From: Mycobacterium kubicae
GTDB taxonomy: Bacteria > Actinomycetota > Actinomycetes > Mycobacteriales > Mycobacteriaceae
Direction: 5' to 3'
Assembly: GCF_015689175.1 (NCBI RefSeq)
Contig: NZ_CP065047.1
Coordinates: 682,001 to 746,000 of the forward strand
Length of the DNA: 64,000 bases
The position numbers were made by a program, and so were the translations under genes. Of the stretch, positions 1 through 8,933 are shown in pieces. The notes beneath the pieces were generated by a model. The model saw only the letters and a list, made by a program, of their open reading frames with translations, ran no database searches and was not told the origin of the DNA. Position 1 is the stretch's first letter; every line of letters starts with the position of its first letter.

Positions 1-145
1 ATTGCCGGTGCTGCGGCTACAGGCGCTGCTGTGCCGGTCGCGCGGCAACGAAGCCGGGTATCGAGAGTTCGTGCACCGCTTCCGGACCCAGGCGATAGCA
101 GCCGAATTCGAAGGGGCGCGCGCGCAGGCCGAATCGATGGCCTGA
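1..145 (+). CDS. C-terminal end of a probable adenylate-cyclase/LuxR-type AAA regulator (partial)
   Basis: The gene starts before the window. A frame is open from base 2 to a TGA at 143-145 and encodes 47 residues. The segment NEAGYREFVHRFRTQA followed by an FEGARAQAESMA end resembles the conserved tail of large mycobacterial proteins with a cyclase domain, an ATPase domain and TPR-like repeats (pattern NEAxYRDFxxRYRAMA, then GFEGHxxxAEAM). Only the tail is visible, so catalytic domains cannot be assessed. It converges on the DUF3060 gene with about 10 bases between stops. The family call is from recalled similarity and is moderate. Confidence 0.5.
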   Translation, partial: LPVLRLQALLCRSRGNEAGYREFVHRFRTQAIAAEFEGARAQAESMA

Positions 146-155
146 TCGCCCGATA

Positions 156-833
156 TCAGCCCTGCTCGATCGTGTTGGAGCCGCCGGGGTTACTGATTTT
201 CGGCGAGCCGGAGTGGTAGGTGATTTTGTTGTTCATGCCGGCTGCCGTGATGGTGTCGGCGGCGTCGACGGTGATGACGTTGTTCATCCCCGACACGCTG
301 ATCTTGGTGCAGTGACCGCTGATCACAACGGTATTGGACATGCCGGTGATGCTCACGACGCTGTCGTTGCAGGCGAGATTTCTGTTCTCGTTCATGCCCG
401 TGACGGTCAGACTCTCCCCGCGTTTCGCGGTGGTGCTCGGTGCGGCACTGCCCGGCGGGCTGCTGAGCATCGAGGTGCTGTCGCTGGGCGGAGTGACGAC
501 GATGTCGGCGCGGTGCAGTTGCCGCGAGGCGTAGAGGGCGATGGCGCCGACCCCGACCAACACGCCAACGATGAAGAGCGCGGCCAGAATCCAGAACACT
601 CGCGAACCCGAGGACGAGCGCGGCGTCGCCCCGGGAAAGGGGCTGCCGTAGCCGTACGAGGGCGGTGGTGCCAGCTGTCCCGGCGGTGGCGGCACCGGAC
701 CGGGCGGCGGCGGGACAGGCCCCGGTGGGGGTCGGTAGCCGCCCGCACCGCCCAGCTCTGAGGCGTGCGCCGCGTCGGCCAGCGGCTGTTCGAGCTGCCG
801 GATCCGAAGTTCGGGATCATCCTCTGGATTCAT
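156..833 (-). CDS. DUF3060 domain membrane protein (Rv0314c-like)
   Basis: 225 residues starting at ATG 833 (MNPEDDPELR). Upstream in-frame extension is ignored because it runs through the start of the divergent oxidoreductase gene. Layout: short charged N-terminus, a Pro-rich stretch with PPPPGPV repeats (about residues 35-65), one transmembrane helix (VFWILAALFIVGVLVGVGAI), then an exported C-terminal domain with the repeated SITGMSN/SVSGMNN/TAAGMNN motif typical of DUF3060, a beta-solenoid-like fold of unknown function. Length and order next to the GH16 glucanase gene match Rv0314c of M. tuberculosis. Function is unknown; a cell-envelope location is likely. Confidence 0.8.
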   Translation of the reverse strand: MNPEDDPELRIRQLEQPLADAAHASELGGAGGYRPPPGPVPPPPGPVPPPPGQLAPPPSYGYGSPFPGATPRSSSGSRVFWILAALFIVGVLVGVGAIALYASRQLHRADIVVTPPSDSTSMLSSPPGSAAPSTTAKRGESLTVTGMNENRNLACNDSVVSITGMSNTVVISGHCTKISVSGMNNVITVDAADTITAAGMNNKITYHSGSPKISNPGGSNTIEQG

Positions 834-879
834 GAACAGATGCTCCCATACCGGCATCGATGCCGAATAGGCTCGCAGC

Positions 880-1893
880 GTGCCTGAATTGTTGAACCGC
901 CAGATTCTCTTGCGTCGTCGGCCGACCGGACTGGTGGCACCCGATGACACCGAGATGGTCACCGCGCCGGCGCCCGAGCCTGCCGACGGTGAGGCGTTGC
1001 TGCGTACCACCTACGTGGGCATCGACGCCGCCGCCCGCACCTGGCTGGACGACCAGCCCAGCTACCTTCCGCCCGTGGGGCTGGGTGAGGTCATCCGAGC
1101 GGCCGGGATCGGCGAGGTCGTCGCATCCCGGTGTGACGCCTACGCCGTCGGCGACATCGTCACCACACTCACCGGATTCCAGGAGTACGTCTTGATCCGC
1201 GATGACGTCTTCAGCACGCCCATCCCCGGTGAGGACGATCAGCTGGCGATCATGTCGGTGTACGGGCCCACAGGAGCCACCGCCTACTTCGGGATGACCG
1301 ACATCGGTCGGCCGCAGCCCGGTGAGACGGTGGTGGTCTCGGCGGCCGCCGGTGCCACCGGGTCGGTGGCCGGACAGATCGCCAAGATCGCCGGAGCGCG
1401 GGTGGTGGGGATCGCCGGCGGACCACAGAAGTGCCGGGCGGTGGTGGAGGAGTTCGGCTTTGACGCGTGCATCGATTACAAGGCCGGTGACCTGGCGGCC
1501 GCGCTCAAGGAGCACTGCCCCAAGCGGGTCGACGTCTACTTCGACAATGTCGGCGGCCCGATCCTCGACGCGGTATTGGGCCGCCTGGCGCACAAGGCGC
1601 GGGTGGTGTTGTGCGGCGTCATCTCCAGCTACTTGACCGGTGAGCATCCCGGGCCGGCCAACTATGTGAACCTGCTCGCCAAAACGGCTTTGATGCAAGG
1701 CTTTAACGCGCTGGACCAGTGGGGCCGCTTCGATGAGGCGTTCGCCAACCTGCGGCAATGGGAGGCCGAGGGTCGGCTCCGGCACCGGCAAACCATCTTT
1801 GACGGCATCGAATCCTGCGTCGACGCTCTCAACGGGCTGTTCACCGGCGCCAACATCGGCAAGACGCTGGTCAAGATCAGCGAACCCAGCTGA
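880..1893 (+). CDS. NADP-dependent oxidoreductase, MDR / prostaglandin-reductase-like (zinc-free)
   Basis: 337 residues from GTG 880. It looks like the medium-chain reductase branch that reduces activated alkenes or quinones with NADPH (CurA/YncB/PTGR type). Visible marks: MPELLNRQILLRRRPTG N-terminus, a Rossmann nucleotide-binding segment VSAAAGATGSVAGQIAKI (about residue 150) of the AATGxVG class, and YFDNVGGPILDAVL (about 222), which is characteristic of this subgroup. No catalytic or structural zinc cysteine cluster is seen. It is divergent from the DUF3060 gene across 46 bases, so both promoters must sit there. It separates the Rv0314c-like and Rv0315-like genes, which I recall as neighbours in M. 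tuberculosis. The substrate cannot be deduced. Confidence 0.85.
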   Translation: MPELLNRQILLRRRPTGLVAPDDTEMVTAPAPEPADGEALLRTTYVGIDAAARTWLDDQPSYLPPVGLGEVIRAAGIGEVVASRCDAYAVGDIVTTLTGFQEYVLIRDDVFSTPIPGEDDQLAIMSVYGPTGATAYFGMTDIGRPQPGETVVVSAAAGATGSVAGQIAKIAGARVVGIAGGPQKCRAVVEEFGFDACIDYKAGDLAAALKEHCPKRVDVYFDNVGGPILDAVLGRLAHKARVVLCGVISSYLTGEHPGPANYVNLLAKTALMQGFNALDQWGRFDEAFANLRQWEAEGRLRHRQTIFDGIESCVDALNGLFTGANIGKTLVKISEPS

Positions 1894-1908
1894 TATCGTC
1901 TGCTGCTT

Positions 1909-2742
1909 ATGCCGCAGATGGATCGTCGCCGGATGATCATGATCGCCGGATTCGGCGCATTGGCGGCCGCCATGCCCGCTCCCGAAGCGCCGGCTGCACC
2001 GGCGACCGGGGCAGCGGGTGGCTACCTCTGGCATGACGAGTTCGACGGCCCGGCGGGCTCGGCGCCCGACGCGTCGAAGTGGCAGGTGTCGAACTTCCGC
2101 ACCCCGATCCGGAACCCGGTCGGATTCGACCGGCCCGAGTTCTGGGGCCAGTACCGCGACAGCCGCCAGAACGTGTTCGTGGACGGCAAGTCGAACTTGG
2201 TGCTGCGGGCCACCAAGGACGGCAACCAATACTTCGGCGGTTTGGTGCACGGGCTGTGGCGCGGCGGCGTCGGGACCACCTGGGAAGCCCGGATCAAGTT
2301 CAACTGCCTCGCACCTGGCATGTGGCCGGCGTGGTGGCTGTCCAACGATGACCCCGGCCGCAGCGGCGAAGTCGACGTGATCGAGTGGTACGGCAACGGC
2401 ACCTGGCCCTCGGGAACCACCGTGCACGCCAATCCCGACGGCACGGCGTTCGAGACCTGCCCGTTCGGCGTCGACGGCGGATGGCACAACTGGCGCGTTC
2501 GCTGGGACCCGGCCGGCATGTACTTCTGGCTCGACTACGCCGAGGGCATGCAGCCCTATTTCTCGGTACCGGCGACCGGCATCGAGGACCTGAACGAACC
2601 CATCCGGGAGTGGCCGTTCAACGACCCGAGCTACACGATGTTCCCGGTGCTCAATCTGGCGGTCGGTGGTTCGGGGGGCGGTGATCCTGCGGCGGGCAGC
2701 TATCCGCAGGAGATGCTCGTCGACTGGGTGCGCGTCTTCTAG
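1909..2742 (+). CDS. Secreted glycoside hydrolase family 16 beta-1,3-glucanase (Rv0315-like)
   Basis: 277 residues. The N-terminus MPQMDRRRMIMIAGFGALAA has a twin-arginine motif followed by a hydrophobic stretch and Ala-Pro-rich region, so export by Tat is likely. The GH16 catalytic signature E-x-D-x-x-E is present as GEVDVIEWYG (about residue 158), giving nucleophile and acid/base glutamates. WPAWWLS before it and DGGWHNWRVRWDP after it are also typical of laminarinase-type GH16 enzymes, which hydrolyse beta-1,3-glucan. It starts 16 bases after the oxidoreductase stop, so cotranscription is possible. It matches Rv0315 in motif and position. ATG 1918 is an alternative start that keeps the RRR motif. 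Confidence 0.9.
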   Translation: MPQMDRRRMIMIAGFGALAAAMPAPEAPAAPATGAAGGYLWHDEFDGPAGSAPDASKWQVSNFRTPIRNPVGFDRPEFWGQYRDSRQNVFVDGKSNLVLRATKDGNQYFGGLVHGLWRGGVGTTWEARIKFNCLAPGMWPAWWLSNDDPGRSGEVDVIEWYGNGTWPSGTTVHANPDGTAFETCPFGVDGGWHNWRVRWDPAGMYFWLDYAEGMQPYFSVPATGIEDLNEPIREWPFNDPSYTMFPVLNLAVGGSGGGDPAAGSYPQEMLVDWVRVF

Positions 2743-2755
2743 AGTCGAATCAACC

Positions 2756-3241
2756 GTGTCCTCTGACGGCCCTTCGCCCGAACAAATCGATGCTGTCCTG
2801 CGGGCGACGCGGGCCATGGTCGGGATCGCCGCGGCGTCCATCGCCGAGGTCGACGACACCGTCACCGTGCCGCAATTGCGGGTGCTGGTGATGGTCGACA
2901 CCAGGGGCCCGTTGAATCTGGCCGGGGTGGCGGCCGGTTTGGGCGTCAACCCGTCGAACGCCAGCCGCATCTGTGACCGCCTGATCAAGGCGGGCCTGCT
3001 GAACCGTCAGGAAGCCGCCGACGATCGGCGCAACATCACCTTGACGCTCTCCGCGGCGGGACGGCAACTGGTGGACAAGGTGATTGAGCACCGCCGCACC
3101 GCCATCATCCGCGTGCTGGGCGACATGGAGCCCGAGGACCGGGAGGCGCTCAAGACGGCCCTCGACCGGTTCGCCACCGCGGCGGGTGAGCCGATGGCCG
3201 CCGACGCGGCCACCATGATCTGGCCCGGGCAACCGTCATGA
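2756..3241 (+). CDS. MarR family transcriptional regulator
   Basis: 161 residues from GTG 2756 (VSSDGPSPEQ). The frame is open further upstream but that part lies inside the glucanase gene. The winged helix-turn-helix is visible: VPQLRVLVMVDTRGPLNLAGVAAGLGV, recognition helix NPSNASRICDRLIKAGLL, and wing RQEAADDRRNITLTLSAAG, with the DDRR wing motif typical of MarR. Its TGA overlaps the ATG of the muconolactone-isomerase-like gene (ATGA), so the two are translationally coupled. MarR proteins usually respond to small aromatic or phenolic ligands, which fits the neighbour, but the ligand and operator are not shown by the sequence. Confidence 0.85.
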   Translation: MSSDGPSPEQIDAVLRATRAMVGIAAASIAEVDDTVTVPQLRVLVMVDTRGPLNLAGVAAGLGVNPSNASRICDRLIKAGLLNRQEAADDRRNITLTLSAAGRQLVDKVIEHRRTAIIRVLGDMEPEDREALKTALDRFATAAGEPMAADAATMIWPGQPS

Positions 3242-3855
3242 CGGAGTTCCTGGTCGTCATGAGCACCCAGGTACCCGACGGCACGGCAGACGGTGAGGTC
3301 GACGCGGTTCGTGCCCGCGAGGCCGCGCACTCCCGCCAACTCGCGGCCCAGGGGCACCTGCTGCGGCTGTGGCGCCCACCGCTGCAGCCAGGGGAGTGGC
3401 GCACCATCGGGTTGTTCGCCGCAGCCGACGGCACTCAACTCGAGCAGGTGCTCGCGGGGATGCCGCTGCGGATCTGGCGCACCGACGAGGTGACCGCGCT
3501 GGACTCCCATCCCAACGACCCGTCGGGTAGCGGCGTCGCTCGCCGGCCGGGTCGGGGACCGGAATTCTTGATCACCATGACGATCACGGTGCCGCAGGAC
3601 ACCCCGGCCGACGTCGTCGAGGAGACCACCCGGCGAGAGGCGGCCCGCGCCCGGGATCTGGCCGGACGCGGACATCTGGTGCGGCTGTGGGCGTTGCCGC
3701 CGGGACCGGACGGCCGGCGCACCCTGGGTTTGTGGCGCGCTCGTGATCCCGGCGAGCTCATGACGATCCTGGAATCGCTACCGCTTTCGGGCTGGATGAC
3801 CATCGAGACGACAGCGCTGAGCCCGCACCCCAACGACCCGATCCGGCTGGGCTGA
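3238..3855 (+). CDS. Duplicated muconolactone delta-isomerase-like protein (Rv0316-like)
   Basis: 205 residues in two homologous halves of about 90-95 residues. Half one begins EFLVVMSTQVPDGTADGEVD and half two EFLITMTITVPQDTPADVVE. Both contain a REAA-RxLAxxGHLxRLW core and both end near HPNDP. This is the ferredoxin-like fold of muconolactone isomerase (CatC), which acts in the 3-oxoadipate pathway as an oligomer of single domains. Here two domains are fused, as in the annotated possible muconolactone isomerase Rv0316. No other pathway gene (catA, catB, pcaD) lies nearby, so the natural substrate is uncertain. Coupled to the upstream MarR gene. Confidence 0.8.
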   Translation: MTEFLVVMSTQVPDGTADGEVDAVRAREAAHSRQLAAQGHLLRLWRPPLQPGEWRTIGLFAAADGTQLEQVLAGMPLRIWRTDEVTALDSHPNDPSGSGVARRPGRGPEFLITMTITVPQDTPADVVEETTRREAARARDLAGRGHLVRLWALPPGPDGRRTLGLWRARDPGELMTILESLPLSGWMTIETTALSPHPNDPIRLG

Positions 3856-3859
3856 CCGG

Positions 3860-4087
3860 TCAGTTGGTCAGGTACAGGTACCAGAGCCCGTCGTCGTGCT
3901 GTCGACAGTCGAAGTGTGTGTAGGCCCCGTCGTTGTGGGTGATCTCGACGTGCGGGCCGTCGGCCTGACAAGCCGCCAGCGTCGCGTAGTTGCCCTCCAC
4001 TTGGACTTCGTCGGCGTTGGCGACGCCCACCGACATGGTCATCAGACCCCCGCACGCCAGCGCTGCAGCAGCAAAGATTCGTTTCAC
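3860..4087 (-). CDS. Small secreted protein, unknown function
   Basis: 75 residues from GTG 4087 (VKRIFAAAALACGGLMTMSV). A Sec signal peptide is clear: Lys-Arg, a hydrophobic core, then VGVANADE with cleavage likely after NA-D or ANA. The mature part is about 48 residues with two cysteines (ATLAACQADGP and THFDCRQH), probably one disulfide, and aromatic residues near the C-terminus (GLWYLYLTN). It ends head-on against the muconolactone-isomerase-like gene with 4 bases between. Small exported proteins of this style are common in mycobacteria; I do not recognise the family. Confidence 0.7.
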   Translation of the reverse strand: MKRIFAAAALACGGLMTMSVGVANADEVQVEGNYATLAACQADGPHVEITHNDGAYTHFDCRQHDDGLWYLYLTN

Positions 4088-4178
4088 CTGGACCCCTTTC
4101 GTATGGGCGTCGAATTGCCCATGTCGGCACCGGTGAAACCCCTGCCGCGTCCACATCTATCGAACCTATGATCGAACG

Positions 4179-4484
4179 ATGGGCGAGCTCGCCGCTATCG
4201 GATACAACGGGCAACCGGTCCGCGGCCCGTTTCGCGTGGTCCGCCCGCCGATCGCGGTGCTGGTCGACCTGACGGTGCTCTTCCCGCGCGAGCCACACCG
4301 CACCGGCCGGTATCAACCCAACGGTCTGCAGTTGCACAAGGTGGTCGAGGGCCGGCTGAGTTGCTGGGGCATCTGCGAGCAGGGCGATTGGTGGGGGTTG
4401 GTGACCTACCCGGTGCAGTTCGGCTCCCAGCGCAAAACCGTCACCCACTGGGTTCCGGCCTGGACGCTGCGCCGAAAACGCTAG
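4179..4484 (+). CDS. Conserved hypothetical protein, 101 residues
   Basis: Starts at ATG 4179 (MGELAAIGYNGQPV) and ends RRKR. No signal peptide or transmembrane segment. The protein is Trp-rich near the C-terminus (WGICEQGDWWGLVTYPV and HWVPAWTLRRK), which suggests a small compact beta fold. It is divergent from the small secreted protein gene and ends about 40 bases before the PAP2/kinase gene on the same strand, so it may be its operon partner. I do not recognise the family. Confidence 0.65.
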   Translation: MGELAAIGYNGQPVRGPFRVVRPPIAVLVDLTVLFPREPHRTGRYQPNGLQLHKVVEGRLSCWGICEQGDWWGLVTYPVQFGSQRKTVTHWVPAWTLRRKR

Positions 4485-4525
4485 TTGCGGTCACCGCGAT
4501 GGGCGCGGCCCTTAGGGTGGTGCGG

Positions 4526-6016
4526 GTGAATCGTCGGCCCTGGCAGCGTGCACGCAGCATCAAACAGATCACCCGAGGCCTTGGTGCCCTGGACCGCGAG
4601 CTCTTCGAGGCGATCGCCGAGACGCCTACCCCGCTGCTCGACCGGGTGATGCCGCCGCTGACCCGCGCGGCCGATCATTCCAAGCTGTGGTTCGCCCTGG
4701 CCGGTCTGTTGTTTGCCTCACGAAACAACTCCGCGCAGCGCGGGGCCGTCCGCGGCGTCGCCACCCTCGGGGTTACCAGTCTGTTCGCCAATCAGATCGC
4801 CAAACGCGTCCGCCCGCGGGCGCGGCCGCTCTATGACTCGGTGCCCCTGATCAGGCAGGTGCGCCGGCGGCCGACGTCCAATTCGTTCCCCTCCGGGCAC
4901 TCCGCCAGCGCGGCGGCGTTCGCCGTCGGCGTAGGGCTGGAGAACCCGCCCCTGGGCTTCGGCCTGGCCTTGCTGGCGGGTTTGGTCGGCCTGTCGCGGG
5001 TGGCCGTGGGGGCGCACTACCCCGGCGATGTGCTGGCCGGATTCGGCCTCGGCGCGGGCATCGCGGTGTTGGGCGGCCGCCTGGTGCCGCCGGTCGTGGA
5101 GACTCAGCTGCCCAAGACCGAGCCGCTGTGGATCGATACGCCGGAACGGCCCGACGGCTCGGGAGTCGTGCTGGTGGTCAACCCGGCCTCGGGCAGCGGC
5201 ACCGGGGCGCGGGTCGCCGACGAGGTGCGGGCCGCGTTACCCAAGGCCGAGATCATCGAGTTGGGGGATGACGACGAGCCGTTGGACGTGCTGCGTAGCG
5301 CCGCCGAACGTGCCGAGGTGCTCGGCGTGGCGGGCGGTGACGGCACCGTGTCGACGGGGGCCGCCGTCGCGGTCAACGCGGGTCTGCCGTTAGCGGTTTT
5401 TCCCGCAGGCACCTTCAACCATTTCGCCAAGGACATCGGGTGCGACACGGTGGCCAAGACCGTCGAGGCGATTCGGCGGGGCACGGTGTCGTGCGTAGAC
5501 CTGGTGTGTCTCAACGAAACTCGCATGGTGGTCAATACGGCCAGCATCGGGGCGTATCCGCTGTTCGTGCAGAAGCGCGAAAAACTCGAAAAGCGTATCG
5601 GCAAACCCTTGGCAGGGCTGTACGCCATGCTGCAGACGCTGCGCCACGACCAGCCGGTGCGGATCACCTACGACAACAAGACGTTGCAGACGTCGCTGTT
5701 CTTCATTGGCAATTCGCTCTATCTGCCAACGGGTTTCGCGCCGTCCCGGCGTACCCGGATGGACGACGGCCTGATCGACGTGCGCATCCTCGAGACCGGA
5801 CGCCGACTGGCGCGCACCAGGATCCTGGTTGCCCTGATGTTCGGCCGCCTCGAGCGCAGCCCGCTCTATCACGAGATGCAGGTGCCGCAGTTCAGCTTCA
5901 AGGTCCTCGACGCGCCGACGGTGATCGCCCGCGATGGTGAGGTCAGCGAGGAATACGACCATGCCACCTTCGCGGCGCAGTACCGGGCGCTGTCGGTGTT
6001 CCGGCCGCGGTCCTGA
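4526..6016 (+). CDS. PAP2 phosphatase fused to diacylglycerol/sphingosine-kinase-like domain
   Basis: 496 residues from GTG 4526, chosen because AGGGTGG lies just upstream; ATG 4499 would add 9 residues. The N-terminal half is a PAP2 membrane phosphatase with KRVRPRARPLYD, NSFPSGHSASAAAF and SRVAVGAHYPGD, the three conserved PAP2 blocks holding the catalytic His and Asp, plus hydrophobic helices. The C-terminal half is a DAGK_cat/LCB5 lipid kinase: VVLVVNPASGSGTG, GGDGTVSTGAA and FPAGTFNHFAKDIG. The fusion joins opposing activities, dephosphorylating a polyprenyl or phosphatidyl phosphate and phosphorylating a lipid alcohol. A role in envelope lipid recycling is inferred. It converges on xylB. 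Confidence 0.85.
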   Translation: MNRRPWQRARSIKQITRGLGALDRELFEAIAETPTPLLDRVMPPLTRAADHSKLWFALAGLLFASRNNSAQRGAVRGVATLGVTSLFANQIAKRVRPRARPLYDSVPLIRQVRRRPTSNSFPSGHSASAAAFAVGVGLENPPLGFGLALLAGLVGLSRVAVGAHYPGDVLAGFGLGAGIAVLGGRLVPPVVETQLPKTEPLWIDTPERPDGSGVVLVVNPASGSGTGARVADEVRAALPKAEIIELGDDDEPLDVLRSAAERAEVLGVAGGDGTVSTGAAVAVNAGLPLAVFPAGTFNHFAKDIGCDTVAKTVEAIRRGTVSCVDLVCLNETRMVVNTASIGAYPLFVQKREKLEKRIGKPLAGLYAMLQTLRHDQPVRITYDNKTLQTSLFFIGNSLYLPTGFAPSRRTRMDDGLIDVRILETGRRLARTRILVALMFGRLERSPLYHEMQVPQFSFKVLDAPTVIARDGEVSEEYDHATFAAQYRALSVFRPRS

Positions 6017-6020
6017 AATA

Positions 6021-7412
6021 TCAAGTGCCTTCGGTCAAGTCGCGCACCTGCGCATAGCGTTCCCAGACCGCCGGCACCGGGTCGGCGCAGTATTGCTCGG
6101 TCGGCGGGGGCTGCCAGCGCGGCGGTTGCGGCGATCCGGCCAGCGCCCACGCGGCTTGGCGTGCCGCGCCCAGCGCGACGTATTCGGCCGGGCGGGGCAC
6201 CAGCACCGGCATCCCCAAGATGGCGGGCGCTATGCGGCGCAACGCTTGGGATCTGGCGCCGCCGCCCACCAGCATGATCCGGCGCACCACGACTCCGTGG
6301 CGGGTGAGCTGGGCCAGGCCGTCGGCCAGCGCGCACAGGAGCCCTTCCACCGCGGCGCGCGCCAGGTTGGCCGGCGTGGCGTTGGCGATCCGTAGCCCGT
6401 GTAGCGCGCCAGAGGCGTTGGGGCGGTTGGGGGTTCGCTCACCTTCCAGGTACGGCACCAGTACCAGGCCCTGGCTGCCCGGGGCTGCCGAGAGTGCGAG
6501 CCTCGACAGTTCCTCGTGGTCGACCCGCAGCATGGTGGCGGCGGCATCTAGCACGCGGGCGGCGTTGAGCGTGCAAACCAGCGGCAGGTAGCGTCCGGTG
6601 CCGTCGGCGAATCCGGCGACGTATCCGGCTTCGTCGCGAATGGGGTCGGCGACGACGGCGGCCACCACCCCCGAGGTGCCGATGGACACGATCACATCGC
6701 CCTCTGCCGCACCCAACCCCAGCGCCGCGGCGGCGTTGTCGCCGAGTCCCGCCCCGAACGTCGCCATGTCCGCAGTGATTTTCTCCGACGGGCCAGTCAC
6801 TTTCGGCACTTGCGGGCGGCGACCCCGCATGCCCAGCTCGAGCAGATCCAGGCGGTAGGCACCGGTCGCGGCGTCGAAGTAGCCGGTGCCGCTGGCGTCG
6901 CTGCGGTCGGTGGTCAGCGTCGCGACGTCGCCCTCACCACGCAGCCGCCACGTCAGCCAGTCGTGCGGTAGGCAGACGGCCGCCGTGTGGTCGGCATGCC
7001 GTGGCTCGTGGTCGGCGAGCCAACGCAACTTGGCCACCGTGACGGCGGCCAGTGGCACCACACCCACGGCCTGGGCCCACGCCCGGCTTCCGCCGAGTTC
7101 GTCGACCAGAGCGCGGGCCGCGTCGGCCGATCGCACGTCGTTCCACAGCAGCGCGGGCCGAATCACCCGACCGGTCTCGTCAAGGCACACCATGCCGTGC
7201 TGCTGTGCGCCGACGGCCACGGCGGCGACGTCGTCGAACCCGCCCGCCGCAGCGATCGCGCTGCGCGCGGCGGATTCCCATGCGGCAGGATCGATTTCGG
7301 TGCCGTCGGGGTGAGGGGCGCGGCCTTGGCGCACCACCGCACCGGTTTCGGCGTCGCACACCATTACCTTGCAGGACTGGGTGGAGGAGTCGACGCCGGC
7401 GACCAGCGTCAC
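6021..7412 (-). CDS. xylB: Xylulokinase (FGGY family carbohydrate kinase)
   Basis: 463 residues from GTG 7412, which overlaps the stop of the polyol dehydrogenase gene by 4 bases (GTGA). FGGY kinases phosphorylate sugars; this one has the xylulokinase pattern: [15 protein letters not shown] phosphate loop at the N-terminus, VGAQQHGMV substrate motif (about residue 72), [24 protein letters not shown], and the C-terminal ATP-binding [18 protein letters not shown]. The expected reaction is D-xylulose to D-xylulose 5-phosphate, feeding the pentose phosphate pathway. Coupled translation with the dehydrogenase suggests a two-step polyol (D-arabinitol or similar) catabolic route. Confidence 0.9.
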   Translation of the reverse strand: MTLVAGVDSSTQSCKVMVCDAETGAVVRQGRAPHPDGTEIDPAAWESAARSAIAAAGGFDDVAAVAVGAQQHGMVCLDETGRVIRPALLWNDVRSADAARALVDELGGSRAWAQAVGVVPLAAVTVAKLRWLADHEPRHADHTAAVCLPHDWLTWRLRGEGDVATLTTDRSDASGTGYFDAATGAYRLDLLELGMRGRRPQVPKVTGPSEKITADMATFGAGLGDNAAAALGLGAAEGDVIVSIGTSGVVAAVVADPIRDEAGYVAGFADGTGRYLPLVCTLNAARVLDAAATMLRVDHEELSRLALSAAPGSQGLVLVPYLEGERTPNRPNASGALHGLRIANATPANLARAAVEGLLCALADGLAQLTRHGVVVRRIMLVGGGARSQALRRIAPAILGMPVLVPRPAEYVALGAARQAAWALAGSPQPPRWQPPPTEQYCADPVPAVWERYAQVRDLTEGT

Positions 7413-8809
7413 GTCTTGTCCGCGAGCAATGCCCGCAGCGTCGCGCGGGCACCGTCGCGGTGCAGGGAGTGCAGCGCCCACAGATAGGGCTCGACGAAGC
7501 GCGGGTGGTCGACCAGGTCTCCGAAGATGGACCGGTTCGCCAGGAAAGCGGTCGGGTTGTCACGCTGTGCCCGCGCGAGCGGAATCAGTGCATCGGCCTG
7601 CTCGTCGACCACGTCTATCGGTTGGCCGTCCTCGTCGATGCCCTCGGCGTAGCGGGCCCAGCTGGCCACGATGGCTGCGGACAGCCGCACCGGTCCGCCG
7701 GATCGGAGGTTGTCGTGAACCACCGGCAGTATCCACCTGACGATGCGGTTGGAGGAGTCGGCGCACAGTCTGACGACGGTGTCGCGGAGATGGGGGTTGG
7801 TGAAGCGGCCTAGCAGGCCGTCCCGGAATTCGGTCAAACCCGGTACCGGCGTCAGGGTCACCATGGCCTCGGAATCCATGTAGCGGGAGATGAGCTCGAG
7901 GATGGCCGGATCCTGGGCGGCCTCGTGCACCAAGCGGTAGCCAGCCAGGTAGGCGAAGTAACACAGGCCCTGGTGGCTGCCGTTGAGCAGTCGTAGCTTC
8001 ATCCGCTCGTAGGGCGAGACGTCGTCGACCAGCCGGACGCCCGCCTCTTCCAGGGGCGGACGGCCGTCGGCGAAGTCGTCTTCCAGAGCCCACATGGCGA
8101 ACGGTTCTGTGACCACCGGCCAGGCGTCGTCGATGCCGTATTCCTGAGCCAGTTGCTCGATCATCTGCGGCGTGGTGATGGGGGTGATCCGGTCGACCAT
8201 CGAGCTGGGAAATTTGACGTGGTCGGCGATCCATTGCGCCGCTTGGGTATTGACCTGTCGCGCATACGAGGTGAAGGCGGCCCGCGCCACCTGCCCGTTT
8301 TCGACGATGTTGTCACACGACATGATGGTGGGGGCCGGGAGGTTTCGCTGACGGCGCCGGTTCATTGCTTCGGTCACCAACGGGAACACGGCACTGAACG
8401 GTGACTGGTAGCCGCCCTCGGTGATGGTGAGCGAGATGATCCGGGTGCTCGCCGCGGCCAGCAGTTCGATCACCGCCTCGGGTTCATCGGGCGCATAGCG
8501 GAAGTCGACGATGGAGCCGATGACGCGTGCTTCGTTGCTGCCGTCGGGGTGCTTGCTGATCAGCGTGTAGAGGTGGTCTTGACGACGCAGCACATCTTGC
8601 ATTCGCTTGTTCTCCGGCAGCACGCCGACGCCGCAGATTCCCCAGTCCAGCGCCAAGCCCTTGTTCATCAGGTCGTCGAGGTAGCACGCCTGATGCGAGC
8701 GGTGAAAGCTGCCGAAGCCGAAATGAACCACGCCAACCGTGATTCGGCTGCGGTCATAGCGCGGAACCGGAATCGACAAAGCGCCGAGGTTCTGCGCGCT
8801 GAGCCTCAC
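7409..8809 (-). CDS. Mannitol/arabinitol-type polyol 2-dehydrogenase
   Basis: 466 residues from GTG 8809, with AGGAGG 8 bases upstream. It is a long-chain, zinc-independent polyol dehydrogenase. The Rossmann start is [22 protein letters not shown] in two conserved blocks (GFGSFHRSH, then YLDDL), and the catalytic Lys-Asn-His set is in [11 protein letters not shown] (about residue 290). Family members oxidise D-mannitol to fructose or D-arabinitol to D-xylulose with NAD. Because the next gene is xylulokinase, D-arabinitol is the more economical guess, but mannitol is possible. No transporter lies adjacent. About 120 bases of non-coding DNA upstream hold the probable promoter. Confidence 0.9.
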   Translation of the reverse strand: MRLSAQNLGALSIPVPRYDRSRITVGVVHFGFGSFHRSHQACYLDDLMNKGLALDWGICGVGVLPENKRMQDVLRRQDHLYTLISKHPDGSNEARVIGSIVDFRYAPDEPEAVIELLAAASTRIISLTITEGGYQSPFSAVFPLVTEAMNRRRQRNLPAPTIMSCDNIVENGQVARAAFTSYARQVNTQAAQWIADHVKFPSSMVDRITPITTPQMIEQLAQEYGIDDAWPVVTEPFAMWALEDDFADGRPPLEEAGVRLVDDVSPYERMKLRLLNGSHQGLCYFAYLAGYRLVHEAAQDPAILELISRYMDSEAMVTLTPVPGLTEFRDGLLGRFTNPHLRDTVVRLCADSSNRIVRWILPVVHDNLRSGGPVRLSAAIVASWARYAEGIDEDGQPIDVVDEQADALIPLARAQRDNPTAFLANRSIFGDLVDHPRFVEPYLWALHSLHRDGARATLRALLADKT

Positions 8810-8933
8810 CGACGTACCTCCTACGAATGCCTTGCGTGCGGATATCGCAATCTTTACAACAAAAGGTTTGGCGAAAGATAACTTAGGGAACAGCCTGCGT
8901 ACTTAAGTGGCGCAGCTAATGAAAGGACACGTT

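Noticed and set aside
817..2988. 723-codon open frame on the minus strand opposite the oxidoreductase, glucanase and MarR genes
   Set aside because: It is antisense to three well-supported genes, has no recognisable domain and is Arg/Val/Gly/Asp-rich, the usual result of GC-rich third positions.
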